From Nocardioides sp. Root682 (GTDB lineage: Bacteria > Actinomycetota > Actinomycetes > Propionibacteriales > Nocardioidaceae): DNA of 64,000 nucleotides. Position numbers and translations under genes: made by a program. This document shows positions 1 to 8,229 of the stretch, in pieces. The stretch spans positions 975,106 through 1,039,105 of the forward strand of contig NZ_LMHJ01000003.1 in NCBI RefSeq assembly GCF_001427795.1, in the 5' to 3' direction. The notes below the pieces were generated by a model that saw nothing but the letters and a program-made list of their open reading frames with translations, did not search any database and was not told where the DNA came from. Every line of letters starts with the position of its first letter. Position 1 is the stretch's first letter.

Positions 1-2
1 CC

Positions 3-275
3 GGGGTGGCCCTCTACGTCGGCAGCGACGGTGGTGGGTCGACCCGTCACGGAGTCCTCCACGAGGAGATCCGGGCGATGGCCGAGATGGGCCTCCCGAA
101 CGAGTACGTGCTCGGCGCCGCGTCGTGGCGCGGTCGTGCCTGGCTCGGCTGGAACCCCGGACTCGACGAGGGCGACCCTGCCGACTTCGTGGTCTACCCG
201 CGCAACCCGGTCGAGGACCTGTCGGTGCTGGCGGAGCCGTCGTACGTGGTGCTGCGCGGTCGCGTCGTCAGGTGA
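3..275 (+). CDS. Amidohydrolase family protein, C-terminal part (partial)
   Basis: This is the last ~90 residues of a protein whose start lies before the window; the frame is open to base 3. The tail reads as the end of a metal-dependent amidohydrolase barrel returning to the small beta domain. An HEEIRAMAEMGLP stretch is followed by a substrate-loop region, then DPADFVVYPRNPVED, the typical 'adaDlvvld.nPl.d' sequence of this superfamily, and a closing VVLRGRVVR strand. The imidazolonepropionase-like branch is the best guess. The metal-binding residues are outside the window, so the substrate cannot be judged. Confidence 0.75.
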   Translation, partial: GVALYVGSDGGGSTRHGVLHEEIRAMAEMGLPNEYVLGAASWRGRAWLGWNPGLDEGDPADFVVYPRNPVEDLSVLAEPSYVVLRGRVVR

Positions 276-338
276 CCCCTTCGGGCAGTGATCCGATCGG
301 GATGTATCAGGGCGGCAGGTAGGTGCTCCGAGAGGTGA

Positions 339-352
339 GTGACACAAGTCAC
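339..352. promoter_or_regulatory. Inverted repeat (operator candidate) before the subtilase operon
   Basis: GTGAC-acaa-GTCAC is a perfect 5-bp-arm dyad 23 bases before the subtilase start, embedded in a longer imperfect dyad (GGTGAG ... CTCACC). Its position fits an operator or the first hairpin of the leader. The binding protein is unknown. Confidence 0.35.
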
Positions 353-375
353 CCTCACCCTCGGAGGAGATCACC

Positions 376-2274
376 ATGCCCAGCTTTCCCGACAACCTCG
401 CGCACCCGTCCGGTGTGCATCTCGAGCTGAACCCCGACCGCGTGCTGCTCGCTCCGCGGTCCACGCCCGTGGCCGGAGCCCGGGGCGACGTACTCGCCTC
501 GCTCGGGCTCGTGCCCGAAGGCGCCCAGCGCACGGACGACGGTCCGGTGGCGGATGCCGCATCCGGCCGTGAGGCGGACAAGCAGCCGGTGAACGCGGGT
601 CAGGACTTCGTGTTCGCCCGCACCGCGGACGGTTCGGCCGTCGACACCGACGCCCTCGACGCCGCGACCAGCGGTGGTTCGGTCGCCTGGTCCTCGCCGG
701 TCTACACCGCCGACTTCGGGGCCGGCGCCGAGGAGCTCTCGCCGGCCGCCGACGCCGTCGTCCTCCTGGACGCCGACGTGGCGAGCCCTGAGGACCTGGC
801 CGCCGTCGAGGCCCTCGGGCTCCAGCGCGACGAGGTCCGGTCCTCCCTCCTCGGCGAGCTCGACTACTTCACCGTCGTCGACCCGGCGGCGACGCCGGCC
901 TACGACCTGCCGGAGCAGATCAATGCCGCGCTCGGCCGTGAGGTGGAGGTCCGGCTCGAGTGGGTGCCGCTGCGCGTCCCGGTCGCCCACACCCCCAACG
1001 ACCCGATGTACGTCGACCAGTGGGGCCTGCGCCAGATCGGGGCCGGTGGCCCGGGGACCACGGGCTGGGACCTGACCATGGGCTCGGCCTCGGTCACGGT
1101 CGCCATCCTCGACGAGGGTGTCGAGCTCGGGCACCCCGACCTGGCCGGCGCCTTCCTGCACAACGGGATCAACCTCGGCACCATGTCGGGCACCGGCGCC
1201 CCGACGGGCAACCACGGCACGCCCTGCGCGGGCATCGTCGCCGCGCGGACCGGCAACGGGATCGGCGTGGCCGGTCTCGCCGGTGGCTGCCGGCTCCTGC
1301 CGATCGCCTTCGACCGCTGGACCGACACCGAGGTCGCGGCCGGCCTCCGCTACGCCCGGCTCCAGGGCGCCCAGGTCGTGTCGATGAGCTTCGGGTGGAA
1401 CGCCTGGAGCCACGCGGTGATCGATCCGGCCATCCAGGAGGCGCACAACGCCGGGATGATCATGTGCGTCGCGACGCACAACCAGAACACCCTGAACGGG
1501 ATCACCTACCCGGCGACCAACCCGCTGGTCATCGCGGTCGGTGCCAGCGATCAGGCCGACAACCGGAAGTCCCCGAGCAGCCCCGACGGTGAGGGCTGGG
1601 GATCCAACTACGGCCCGCAGATGTCCGTGGTCGCACCCGGGGTCCGGATCCCGAGCACCGACCGCCTCGGCAGCAACGGCTACACCGGCACCGCCTACAC
1701 CGGCACCTTCAACGGCACCTCCGCGGCGACCCCGCACGTCGCTGCGCTGGCTGCGCTGATCCGCTCGCGGAACTCGTCGCTGAGCAACGTGGCGGTCCGC
1801 AACATCATCGAGAAGACCGCGGCCAAGGTGGGCACGGTGGCGTACGCCAACGTCTCGGGTCACCCGAACGGCACCTGGAACAACCAGATGGGCTACGGCC
1901 GGATCGACGTGCACGCCGCCCTGCTGGCCGCCCGCAAGGTGGTCAAGCGGCGCTACTTCGAGAACGACGTCGTCAAGCACCTGCGCGACAACATCCTGGA
2001 GAAGCGGGTCAAGGAGATCCACGAGATCGACGACGTGAAGATCGCCGGCCGCGAGATCGACGACATCTTCGACCCGGGCGAGCTGGTCGTGAACCCCGGG
2101 GTCCTCGAGGAGGTCGACGGCATCAAGGAGGTCATCAAGCGCCTCGACCGGATCGAGGAGCGGATGGGCAGCATCGGCAGCCCGTTCGTCAACGCCGAGG
2201 ACCGGCCTGACGTGTCCACCGAGGTGGTCGAGGCAGCAGTCGCCGGGTCCGCCAACGGCAACGGACCGTCGTGA
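376..2274 (+). CDS. S8 family serine peptidase (subtilase), apparently cytoplasmic
   Basis: Subtilisin-like protease of 632 residues. The catalytic triad is visible: Asp246 in ILDEGVELGHPDL, His280 in GNHGTPCAGIVAA and Ser449 in FNGTSAATPHVAA; Asn369 in ATHNQN is the likely oxyanion residue. There is no signal peptide, which is unusual for a subtilase, and ~230 residues precede the catalytic domain. The last ~110 residues are charged and helical (FENDVVKHLRDNILEKR onward), possibly coiled coil. A strong ribosome site (ggaggag, 364-370) sets the ATG start. The stop overlaps the start of the next gene by four bases, and an ATP-grasp gene follows, so the three form one operon. The protease may process a peptide modified by the ATP-grasp partner, but no substrate is visible. 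Confidence 0.88.
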   Translation: MPSFPDNLAHPSGVHLELNPDRVLLAPRSTPVAGARGDVLASLGLVPEGAQRTDDGPVADAASGREADKQPVNAGQDFVFARTADGSAVDTDALDAATSGGSVAWSSPVYTADFGAGAEELSPAADAVVLLDADVASPEDLAAVEALGLQRDEVRSSLLGELDYFTVVDPAATPAYDLPEQINAALGREVEVRLEWVPLRVPVAHTPNDPMYVDQWGLRQIGAGGPGTTGWDLTMGSASVTVAILDEGVELGHPDLAGAFLHNGINLGTMSGTGAPTGNHGTPCAGIVAARTGNGIGVAGLAGGCRLLPIAFDRWTDTEVAAGLRYARLQGAQVVSMSFGWNAWSHAVIDPAIQEAHNAGMIMCVATHNQNTLNGITYPATNPLVIAVGASDQADNRKSPSSPDGEGWGSNYGPQMSVVAPGVRIPSTDRLGSNGYTGTAYTGTFNGTSAATPHVAALAALIRSRNSSLSNVAVRNIIEKTAAKVGTVAYANVSGHPNGTWNNQMGYGRIDVHAALLAARKVVKRRYFENDVVKHLRDNILEKRVKEIHEIDDVKIAGREIDDIFDPGELVVNPGVLEEVDGIKEVIKRLDRIEERMGSIGSPFVNAEDRPDVSTEVVEAAVAGSANGNGPS

Positions 2275-2990
2275 TCCTGGTCCTTGCCTCCCAGCAGGAC
2301 CCCGGCGCGGCAGCGCTGGTCGCGGGGTGGGCAGGCGCACGCCTGCTCACCCCGGCGGACCTGTCGCTGCCGGGCTGGGCGCTGGCTGCCGGCCCGTCCT
2401 CCGGGACGGGCGCGGTGGCCGCGCGCGGCGTGGCCGACGGGGCGCCGTTCGCGACCGACCAGGTGCAGCTCCTGGTCAGCCTGCTCGGGGGAGTGGATGC
2501 AGCCCAGCTCGGGTGGATCACCGAGGAGCACCGGGAGTACGTCGCCTCGGAGATGACGGCCTTCCTGGGCCACTGGCTCACGACCCTCGGGTCGAGGTGC
2601 CTGGTCGCGCCGTCGTACGCGAGCCTGGCGGGACCGTGCCCACCCACCGCGACCTGGGCCGCCGCCGCGGGACTCCCGCTGGCCACCGACCGCGACGTCG
2701 ACCGCGACGTCGGCACCCCGCGCGCGCTGATGACCGTGGTCGCCGACCGGGTCTTCAGGGTCGGCGGATCGGACTCCTGCGAGATCGATGACGCGCTGGC
2801 CCGACGGCTGTGCGCCATGGCCGCGTCGTACGACGTCCCCCTGCTCTCGGCCGTCGTCGTCCGCGGCGCCGGTACGTCGCTGCCGCGGCTGCAGGCCGTC
2901 CTCCCGGCTCCCGTGGTGCGCACCGCCGAGGTGCGGTCGGCCGTGCGGGGCCTGGTCGAGGACGTGCTCCTCGAGGAGGTGGCGTCGTGA
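2271..2990 (+). CDS. Unknown protein of a subtilase/ATP-grasp operon
   Basis: A 239-residue protein starting with GTG inside the subtilase stop codon and ending inside the ATP-grasp start codon, so it is translationally coupled on both sides. It begins with a beta strand, MILVLASQQDPGAAALV, and has an early LLTPADLSLPGW segment, resembling the N-terminal alpha/beta part that often precedes ATP-grasp domains. No catalytic motif, signal peptide or membrane segment is evident. Its strict placement suggests it works with the two enzymes, for example as a substrate-recognition partner. I do not recognise the family. Confidence 0.8.
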   Translation: MILVLASQQDPGAAALVAGWAGARLLTPADLSLPGWALAAGPSSGTGAVAARGVADGAPFATDQVQLLVSLLGGVDAAQLGWITEEHREYVASEMTAFLGHWLTTLGSRCLVAPSYASLAGPCPPTATWAAAAGLPLATDRDVDRDVGTPRALMTVVADRVFRVGGSDSCEIDDALARRLCAMAASYDVPLLSAVVVRGAGTSLPRLQAVLPAPVVRTAEVRSAVRGLVEDVLLEEVAS

Positions 2991-3859
2991 TCGTGCTGCA
3001 CGGGCTGCACTCCGACGCACCCCTCGAGAACGTCCGCCAGGTGCTCGCCGATCGCGGCGTCCCGTACCTGTTCCTGGACCAGACCTCGTGCGAACGGATC
3101 GCGGTCGAACCCCTCGGCGACCGGCTCGCCCTCGTCGTGGGCGACCTCGAGGTTCCCGTCGCCAACCTGCGCGGCGTCTACCTGCGTCCCTACGACCTCG
3201 CCGACGCGGTCGACGCCGCCGAGCACGCCCGCCTCAGCCGGCTGACCTTCGGTCTGCGCGAGTGGGCGGAGGCGCTGCCCGCACGGGTCCGGGTCGTCAA
3301 CCGGCCCTCTGCCGGACTCAGCAACCACTCGAAGCCGCGCCAGGCGACCGTGATCGAGCAGGCGGGCTTCGCCGTGCCCGAGGCCCTGCTCACCACGGAT
3401 CCCGAGGCCGCCGCGGCCTTCGTCGCGGAGCACGGCAAGGTCATCGTGAAGTCGATCAGTGGCACCCGCAGCATCGTCCGGGTCGTCGGACCCGATGACG
3501 ACCTCGGAGCCGTGCGCTGGTGCCCCACGCAGTTCCAGCGGTTCATACCGGGCGTGGAGTACCGCGTCCACGTCGTCGGTGAGCGCCTGTTCGTCCACCG
3601 GGTCCGGTCGCACGCGGTCGACTACCGCTACGGCGGATTCACTCTCGACCCCACGGAGCTGCCGGAGCCGGTCGCCCAGCGGTGTCGGGCCCTCGCGGCC
3701 GCCCTCGGCCTGGCCCTCGCCGGCATCGACCTGCGCTTCGGGAGCGACGGCCGCTGGTACTGCTGGGAGGCGAACACGTCACCGGCGTACACCAGCTTCG
3801 ACGGCCCCGACCACGAGATCGCGTCCGCGCTGGCGGACCACCTGGCAGCCGATTCGTGA
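2987..3859 (+). CDS. ATP-grasp domain protein (RimK/MvdD-like ligase)
   Basis: About 290 residues. It has an N-terminal pre-ATP-grasp segment, then NRPSAGLSNHSKPRQ (typical of the family before the ATP-binding subdomain), a lysine-bearing strand GKVIVKSISGTRS, an acidic/aromatic linker strand TQFQRFIPGVEYRVHVVG, and the metal-binding end GIDLRFGSDGRWYCWEANTSPAY containing the E-x-N motif. These enzymes form amide or ester bonds through an acyl phosphate. I chose the GTG at 2987 because it overlaps the previous stop (GTGA); a longer reading upstream merely shadows that gene. Its partners, a subtilase and an unknown protein, are reminiscent of peptide-modification (graspetide-like) clusters, but no precursor peptide was found. 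Confidence 0.85.
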   Translation: MIVLHGLHSDAPLENVRQVLADRGVPYLFLDQTSCERIAVEPLGDRLALVVGDLEVPVANLRGVYLRPYDLADAVDAAEHARLSRLTFGLREWAEALPARVRVVNRPSAGLSNHSKPRQATVIEQAGFAVPEALLTTDPEAAAAFVAEHGKVIVKSISGTRSIVRVVGPDDDLGAVRWCPTQFQRFIPGVEYRVHVVGERLFVHRVRSHAVDYRYGGFTLDPTELPEPVAQRCRALAAALGLALAGIDLRFGSDGRWYCWEANTSPAYTSFDGPDHEIASALADHLAADS

Positions 3860-4015
3860 AGGCCGCCGGTCATCTGGCAGACTTGGTGGCTGAGTTCTGC
3901 ATCGTCCGGTCCCTCTCAACCGGTGGCGCGGAACCCATCCGAGTCCGGGCCCCGGTGTCCCCACCTGGTAGCCCGCGCCTCACCCACCACACATCGTCAA
4001 GGAGACACCACAAAC

Positions 4016-4537
4016 GTGGCCGTCAAGATTCGTTTGAAGCGCCTGGGCAAGGTCCGGGTTCCGCAGTACCGCATCGTCATCGTCGACTCGCGCAAGAAGC
4101 GCGACGGCGCCGTGATCGAGGAGATCGGCAAGTACCACCCCAAGGAGGACCCGTCGTACATCGACGTCGTCTCCGACCGGGCGCAGTACTGGCTGGGTGT
4201 CGGCGCGCAGCCGACCGAGGCCGTCGAGGTCCTGCTCAAGATCACCGGTGACTGGCAGAAGTTCAAGGGCATCGACGGCGTTGAGGGCACCCTCAAGGTC
4301 AAGGAGCCCAAGCGCGCCAAGCTCGACATCTTCAACGAGGCCCTGAAGGAGGTCGCCAGCGAGCCCAAGGCCGCTGCCACGACCGCCAAGAAGAAGGCCG
4401 CGAAGAAGGACGACGCTCCGGCTGCCGAGGCGAAGGTCGAGGAGAAGGTCGAGGAGGCCGCCGCCGAGGCGCCCGCCGAGACCCCTGCCGAGGAGGCTCC
4501 GGCCGCCGAGGCCGAGGCCAAGACCGACGAGGCCTGA
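4016..4537 (+). CDS. rpsP: 30S ribosomal protein S16
   Basis: S16 of the small ribosomal subunit. The N-terminal ~85 residues carry the family signature: [20 protein letters not shown], then [19 protein letters not shown]. The protein is 173 residues, about twice the usual size, because of an actinobacterial-style tail rich in Ala, Glu and Lys ([20 protein letters not shown]). I chose the GTG at 4016 because it lies 10 bases after a clear aaggaga site (3999-4005) and the protein then begins in the normal way; the open frame continues upstream without family similarity. khpA follows 4 bases downstream. Confidence 0.97.
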   Translation: MAVKIRLKRLGKVRVPQYRIVIVDSRKKRDGAVIEEIGKYHPKEDPSYIDVVSDRAQYWLGVGAQPTEAVEVLLKITGDWQKFKGIDGVEGTLKVKEPKRAKLDIFNEALKEVASEPKAAATTAKKKAAKKDDAPAAEAKVEEKVEEAAAEAPAETPAEEAPAAEAEAKTDEA

Positions 4538-4541
4538 GCAG

Positions 4542-4781
4542 ATGCTCGCCGACGCGCTGGAGCACCTCGTCCGCGGAGTGGTCGAACACCCCGATGACGT
4601 CGTCGTGCGCGACAAGCAGCTGCGCCGGGGTTCGGTGCTCGAGGTCCGGGTCCACCCCGACGACCTCGGCAAGGTGATCGGTCGGAGCGGTCGCACCGCC
4701 ACCGCCTTCCGCACGGTCATCTCCGCGATCTCCGGCAACAGCGGCACCCGGGTCGACTTCGTCGACACCGACCGCCGCTGA
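4542..4781 (+). CDS. khpA: KH domain RNA-binding protein KhpA
   Basis: A 79-residue single KH domain protein (MLADALEHLVRGVVEHPDD...) containing the GxxG-type loop in GKVIGRSGRTATAFRTVI. It is the usual neighbour of rpsP in Gram-positive bacteria, where it binds RNA and may act with KhpB in post-transcriptional control of cell division and ribosome assembly. It is co-transcribed with rpsP, 4 bases downstream, and is followed by a strong terminator. Confidence 0.95.
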   Translation: MLADALEHLVRGVVEHPDDVVVRDKQLRRGSVLEVRVHPDDLGKVIGRSGRTATAFRTVISAISGNSGTRVDFVDTDRR

Positions 4782-4800
4782 CGCTCGCACCACATCGCTC

Positions 4801-4834
4801 GAACGGGCGTCTCCCTCACGGGAGGCGCCCGTTC
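4801..4834 (+). terminator. Rho-independent-type terminator after khpA
   Basis: A 15-bp stem (4801-4815 with 4820-4834, one G-U pair) with a TCAC loop, followed by a modest T-containing tail. It separates rpsP-khpA from rimM-trmD, consistent with rimM having its own promoter. Confidence 0.8.
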
Positions 4835-4952
4835 GGCGTTCTGTTGAATGGGCCGAGCGGGTCTTCGGCACTTGGAGCGGGCAGCAAGCTGCCATCGAGT
4901 GCCTCCCGCCCCGCTGCCGGCCTGATTTCCACGTGCCGGGTCGGTGGCCCGT

Positions 4953-4958
4953 AGCCTG
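4953..4958 (+). promoter_or_regulatory. -10 box of a probable leaderless rimM transcript
   Basis: TAGCCT ends five bases before the rimM GTG and no Shine-Dalgarno sequence is present, so transcription would start at or next to the start codon. Confidence 0.4.
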
Positions 4959-4963
4959 CACCC

Positions 4964-5539
4964 GTGGACAGCATTGACGTCGTCGTCGGCCGGATCGGCA
5001 AACCCCACGGCATCCGTGGTGAGGTGACGGTCGACGTACGGACCGACGAGCCGGAGCGGCGGTACGTCGACGGCGCGGTCCTCGACGTCGAGGCACCCAA
5101 GGGCTCGGCCTTCGCTGCCCGCCGGCTCACGGTGTCGCGCACGCGCTGGCACCAGGGCGTGCTGCTGGTGACCTTCGCCGAGCTCGCGGACCGCAACGCA
5201 GCCGAAGCCGCCCGCGGATCGGTGCTCCGGGCGAGCGTGTCGGCCGACGAGGTCCCGGAGGACCCCGAGGAGTTCTACGACCGCCAGCTGATCGGACTCG
5301 TCGCGGTCAATCTCGAAGGCGACGAGATCGGGACGGTGTCGTCGGTCGTCCACGGCGCCCAGGACCTGCTCCAGATCCGCACACCCGACGGCCGCAACAC
5401 GCTCGTGCCGTTCGTGTCGGCGCTGGTGCCGGAGGTGGACCTCGCTGCCGGCCGTGTCGTGATCGCGGACCGCCCCGGCCTGGTCACTCCGTTCCCCGAC
5501 GACGTCGACGACCCGGAGGAAGCGGAGAAGCAGTCGTGA
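4964..5539 (+). CDS. rimM: Ribosome maturation factor RimM
   Basis: 16S rRNA processing factor that binds S19 during 30S head assembly. The 191-residue protein starts with the family signature [26 protein letters not shown]. It has an N-terminal RimM beta-barrel and a C-terminal PRC-barrel ([24 protein letters not shown] ... [15 protein letters not shown]). The GTG start follows a TAGCCT box directly and gives the normal N-terminus. Its stop overlaps the trmD start by four bases, the standard rimM-trmD coupling. Confidence 0.96.
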   Translation: MDSIDVVVGRIGKPHGIRGEVTVDVRTDEPERRYVDGAVLDVEAPKGSAFAARRLTVSRTRWHQGVLLVTFAELADRNAAEAARGSVLRASVSADEVPEDPEEFYDRQLIGLVAVNLEGDEIGTVSSVVHGAQDLLQIRTPDGRNTLVPFVSALVPEVDLAAGRVVIADRPGLVTPFPDDVDDPEEAEKQS

Positions 5540-6708
5540 GGCTCGACTACCTCACGATCTTCCCGGACTTCTTCGCCCCGCTCGACCTCTCCCTGCCCGG
5601 CAAGGCGGCCGACAAGGGGCTCGTCGAGTTCCACGTCCACGACCTCCGCAGCCACACCCATGACAAGCACCACCGGGTCGACGACACCCCGTACGGCGGT
5701 GGCGCCGGCATGGTGATGAAGCCGGAGCCGTGGGGCGAGGCGTTCGACGCCCTGGAGATCCAGGACGACACCTGCATCGTCTTCACCACGCCCTCGGGGG
5801 AGCGCTTCGACCAGCGCCTCGCCGAGGAGCTCGCCAGCCGCCCGCGCATCGTGTTCGCCTGCGGCCGCTACGAAGGCATCGACCAGCGGGTCATCGACCA
5901 CGCCCGCGAACGCGCCGAGGTCCGCGAGATCAGCCTCGGTGACTACGTCCTCAACGGAGGAGAGGTCGCGGCGCTCGCGATCACCGAGGCCGTCGTACGG
6001 TTGCTGCCCGGGTTCATGGGCAACGCCCAGTCCCTGGTCGAGGAGTCCCACGCCGAGGGCGGCCTCCTGGAGTACCCCGTCTACACCAAACCGCCCGCGT
6101 GGCGTGGCCGTGAGGTCCCGGCGATCCTTCGCTCAGGCGACCACGGCAAGGTCGCGGCCTGGCGCCACGAGCAGTCCGTACGCCGGACCGCGGAGCGCCG
6201 TCCCGACCTGCTCCACCCCGCGGTCCTCGACGACGGCACGCCGATCGTCCGGGCGACGCCCGGGGACGCGGCCGAGCTGCTCACCCTGCAGCGCGCCTGC
6301 TGGGTCCAGGAGGCACTCGCCAACGACTCCCTCGACATCCCGGCCCTGCACGAGTCGTACGACGACGTGCGGGCGTGGCTGGGCGAGTGGGACACCTGGG
6401 TGGTGCGTCGGGCCGGGCGACTCGTGGGGGCTGTCCGCGGGCGCCTGGAGGGACCTGACGGCCCGAAGGGCATGGCCTGGGACATCGGCCGGATCATGGT
6501 CGCCCCCGACCAGCAGGGCAGTGGCCTCGGGCGGGTGCTGCTGGACCACATCCAGGCCGTCGCGCCAGCGCGCGTGACGTCGTACGTCCTCTTCACGGGG
6601 GCGGGCAGCACGCGCAACCAGCGGATGTACAAGAAGGCGGGCTTCCGGCTGCGCCCGGACCTCGACGCACCTCCCGGTGCCGTCGTCCTCACCAAACGGC
6701 GTGCGTGA
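5536..6708 (+). CDS. trmD: tRNA (guanine-37-N1)-methyltransferase TrmD fused to a GNAT acetyltransferase domain
   Basis: Residues 1-~230 form TrmD, the SPOUT enzyme making m1G37 in tRNA. It shows [37 protein letters not shown] and the knot region [16 protein letters not shown]. Instead of stopping near residue 240, the frame continues through a ~150-residue GNAT domain with the acetyl-CoA loop QQGSGLG at 326-332 (preceded by IGRIMVAPD) and a typical closing [10 protein letters not shown]. There is no stop or frameshift between the two, so one 390-residue fusion protein is encoded. The acetyl acceptor is unknown; RNA or a small molecule is possible. ATGA overlap with rimM ensures coupling. Confidence 0.93.
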   Translation: MRLDYLTIFPDFFAPLDLSLPGKAADKGLVEFHVHDLRSHTHDKHHRVDDTPYGGGAGMVMKPEPWGEAFDALEIQDDTCIVFTTPSGERFDQRLAEELASRPRIVFACGRYEGIDQRVIDHARERAEVREISLGDYVLNGGEVAALAITEAVVRLLPGFMGNAQSLVEESHAEGGLLEYPVYTKPPAWRGREVPAILRSGDHGKVAAWRHEQSVRRTAERRPDLLHPAVLDDGTPIVRATPGDAAELLTLQRACWVQEALANDSLDIPALHESYDDVRAWLGEWDTWVVRRAGRLVGAVRGRLEGPDGPKGMAWDIGRIMVAPDQQGSGLGRVLLDHIQAVAPARVTSYVLFTGAGSTRNQRMYKKAGFRLRPDLDAPPGAVVLTKRRA

Positions 6709-6746
6709 GCCTGCGTTCACGGCAATGACACACGCCTGACGAACCT

Positions 6747-6784
6747 GTAACAAACCGGAAACGCGAGCCGGGTCTCTGCGAAAC
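6747..6784 (+). promoter_or_regulatory. GlnR-type nitrogen-control box upstream of amt
   Basis: The actinobacterial GlnR consensus is gTnAC-n6-GaAAC-n6-GtnAC-n6-GAAAC. Here GTAAC (6747-6751), GAAAC (6758-6762), a degenerate CGGGT (6769-6773) and GAAAC (6780-6784) occur with exactly six bases between each, so three of the four half-sites match at perfect spacing. The site lies ~100 bases before amt, a known GlnR target in Streptomyces and relatives. Confidence 0.7.
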
Positions 6785-6882
6785 GACTGCTCGTCAGGAT
6801 CGGCCTCAGACGCGGCCCACCAACGAGGGTGGCCTCAGTGGGTCGCAATGCTGGCCCGTATCTCTCCCGAGGAGTTTGTTCC

Positions 6883-8154
6883 ATGAGCCTTCCTGTCCTG
6901 TGGCTGCTGATCACAGCAGCCCTCGTCCTCTTCATGACGCCGGGCCTGGCGTTCTTCTACGGCGGCCTGGTGAAGTCGAAGAGCGTCATCTCGATGATGA
7001 TGCTGAGCTTCGGTTCCATCGGCCTCGTGGCCGTGCTGTGGATCCTGTTCGGCTTCAACCAGGCCTTCGTCGACGGCTCGAGTGCCGACTGGATCCCCGA
7101 GATCCTCGGTAACCCGTTCTCCGACTTCGGTCTGCAGGACGCCTCGACGGCCGCCTTCGGTGGGGACGCCGGCTCGGGCGCCATCCTCGCCGGCGCGATC
7201 TTCGGCGCCACGTTCGCGATCATCACCGTCGCGCTGATCTCCGGCTCCATCGCCGACCGCGCCCGCTTCTGGCCCTGGATGCTCTTCGTCGGCCTCTTCG
7301 CCACGCTGGTCTACTTCCCCGTCGCCTCGTGGGTCTTCGCCTTCACGGTTGACGCCGACGGCGTCGCGACCTTCACCGGCTGGGTGGGTCAGCTCGGAAC
7401 GCACCTCGGCTACGACACCAGCACGATCGACTTCGCGGGTGGTACGGCCGTTCACATCAACGCTGGTGCTGCTGCCCTGGCCCTCGCGCTCGTCCTCGGC
7501 AAGCGCAAGGTCGGCTTCTCCAAGGAAGAGGCACAGCCGCACAACGTGCCGCTGGTCCTCATCGGTACCGCGATCCTGTGGTTCGGCTGGTTCGGCTTCA
7601 ACGGTGGCGCGGCCACCTCGGACGGTCAGGTCGGCCTGATCTTCGTCAACACGCTGGTTGCCCCCGCCGCCGCGCTGGTCGGCTGGATCGTCGTGGAGCA
7701 CTTCAAGGAGGGCAAGGCGACCGCTGTGGGCGCCGCCTCGGGCATCGTGGCCGGTCTGGTCGCGATCACCCCGTCCTGCGCCAACCTGACCCCGATCTGG
7801 GCCATCGTGCTCGGTCTCGTCGCCGGTGCCGTCTGCGCCTTCGCCATCGAGCTCAAGTACAAGATCGGCGTCGACGACAGCCTGGACGTCGTGGGCATCC
7901 ACCTCGTCGCCGGCTTCATCGGCACCCTGTACCTGGGCTTCTTCGCCATCGACACCGGCCTGTTCGTCGGTGGCAACATCGAGCAGCTCGTCGTCCAGGC
8001 GATCCCGGCGTTCGCCATCGCGGCCTACTCGTTCACGATGGCCTTCGTCATCGGCACCCTGATCGAGAAGACGATCGGGTTCCGTGCGAAGGAAGAGGAC
8101 GAGGTCGCCGGTATCGACCTGGCCCTGCACGGCGAGGGCTACGCCATCAACTGA
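6883..8154 (+). CDS. amt: Ammonium transporter Amt
   Basis: A 423-residue polytopic membrane protein of the Amt/MEP/Rh family, importing ammonium. It starts with a membrane helix (LPVLWLLITAALVLFMTPGLAFFYGGLVKSK compressed), has the signature DFAGGTAVHINAGAAALALAL with the first pore His, and a later DDSLDVVGIHLVAGFIG region with the second pore His. I chose the ATG at 6883, which follows a gaggag-type site and gives the N-terminal helix directly; an upstream GTG in frame adds 18 unrelated residues. No glnK or glnD follows; instead a convergent fic gene shares the terminator. Control by GlnR is likely. Confidence 0.96.
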   Translation: MSLPVLWLLITAALVLFMTPGLAFFYGGLVKSKSVISMMMLSFGSIGLVAVLWILFGFNQAFVDGSSADWIPEILGNPFSDFGLQDASTAAFGGDAGSGAILAGAIFGATFAIITVALISGSIADRARFWPWMLFVGLFATLVYFPVASWVFAFTVDADGVATFTGWVGQLGTHLGYDTSTIDFAGGTAVHINAGAAALALALVLGKRKVGFSKEEAQPHNVPLVLIGTAILWFGWFGFNGGAATSDGQVGLIFVNTLVAPAAALVGWIVVEHFKEGKATAVGAASGIVAGLVAITPSCANLTPIWAIVLGLVAGAVCAFAIELKYKIGVDDSLDVVGIHLVAGFIGTLYLGFFAIDTGLFVGGNIEQLVVQAIPAFAIAAYSFTMAFVIGTLIEKTIGFRAKEEDEVAGIDLALHGEGYAIN

Positions 8155-8183
8155 TGGGCACCTGATCAACCTGCTCCACGGCG

Positions 8184-8216
8184 CAGGCCCGTCCCGGTTC
8201 GTCCGGGGCGGGCCTG
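8184..8216. terminator. Bidirectional terminator between amt and fic
   Basis: A 12-bp stem (8184-8195 with 8205-8216, one G-U pair) and a 9-base loop sit in the 75-base gap between two convergent genes, so it can serve both strands. Confidence 0.65.
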
Positions 8217-8229
8217 TGGTCGTTCCCGG

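Noticed and set aside
355-2340. A 661-residue open frame antisense to the subtilase gene
   Set aside because: High GC content opens long antisense frames; the product is Arg/Gly/Val/His-rich without motifs, and the plus strand encodes a full catalytic triad.
2810-2986. 59-residue extension of the ATP-grasp protein
   Set aside because: It is an Arg-rich shadow of the upstream gene; the GTG overlapping the previous stop is the better start.
3923-4015. 31-residue N-terminal extension of ribosomal protein S16
   Set aside because: The extension is not S16-like, and the GTG at 4016 has a proper ribosome site and gives the normal N-terminus.
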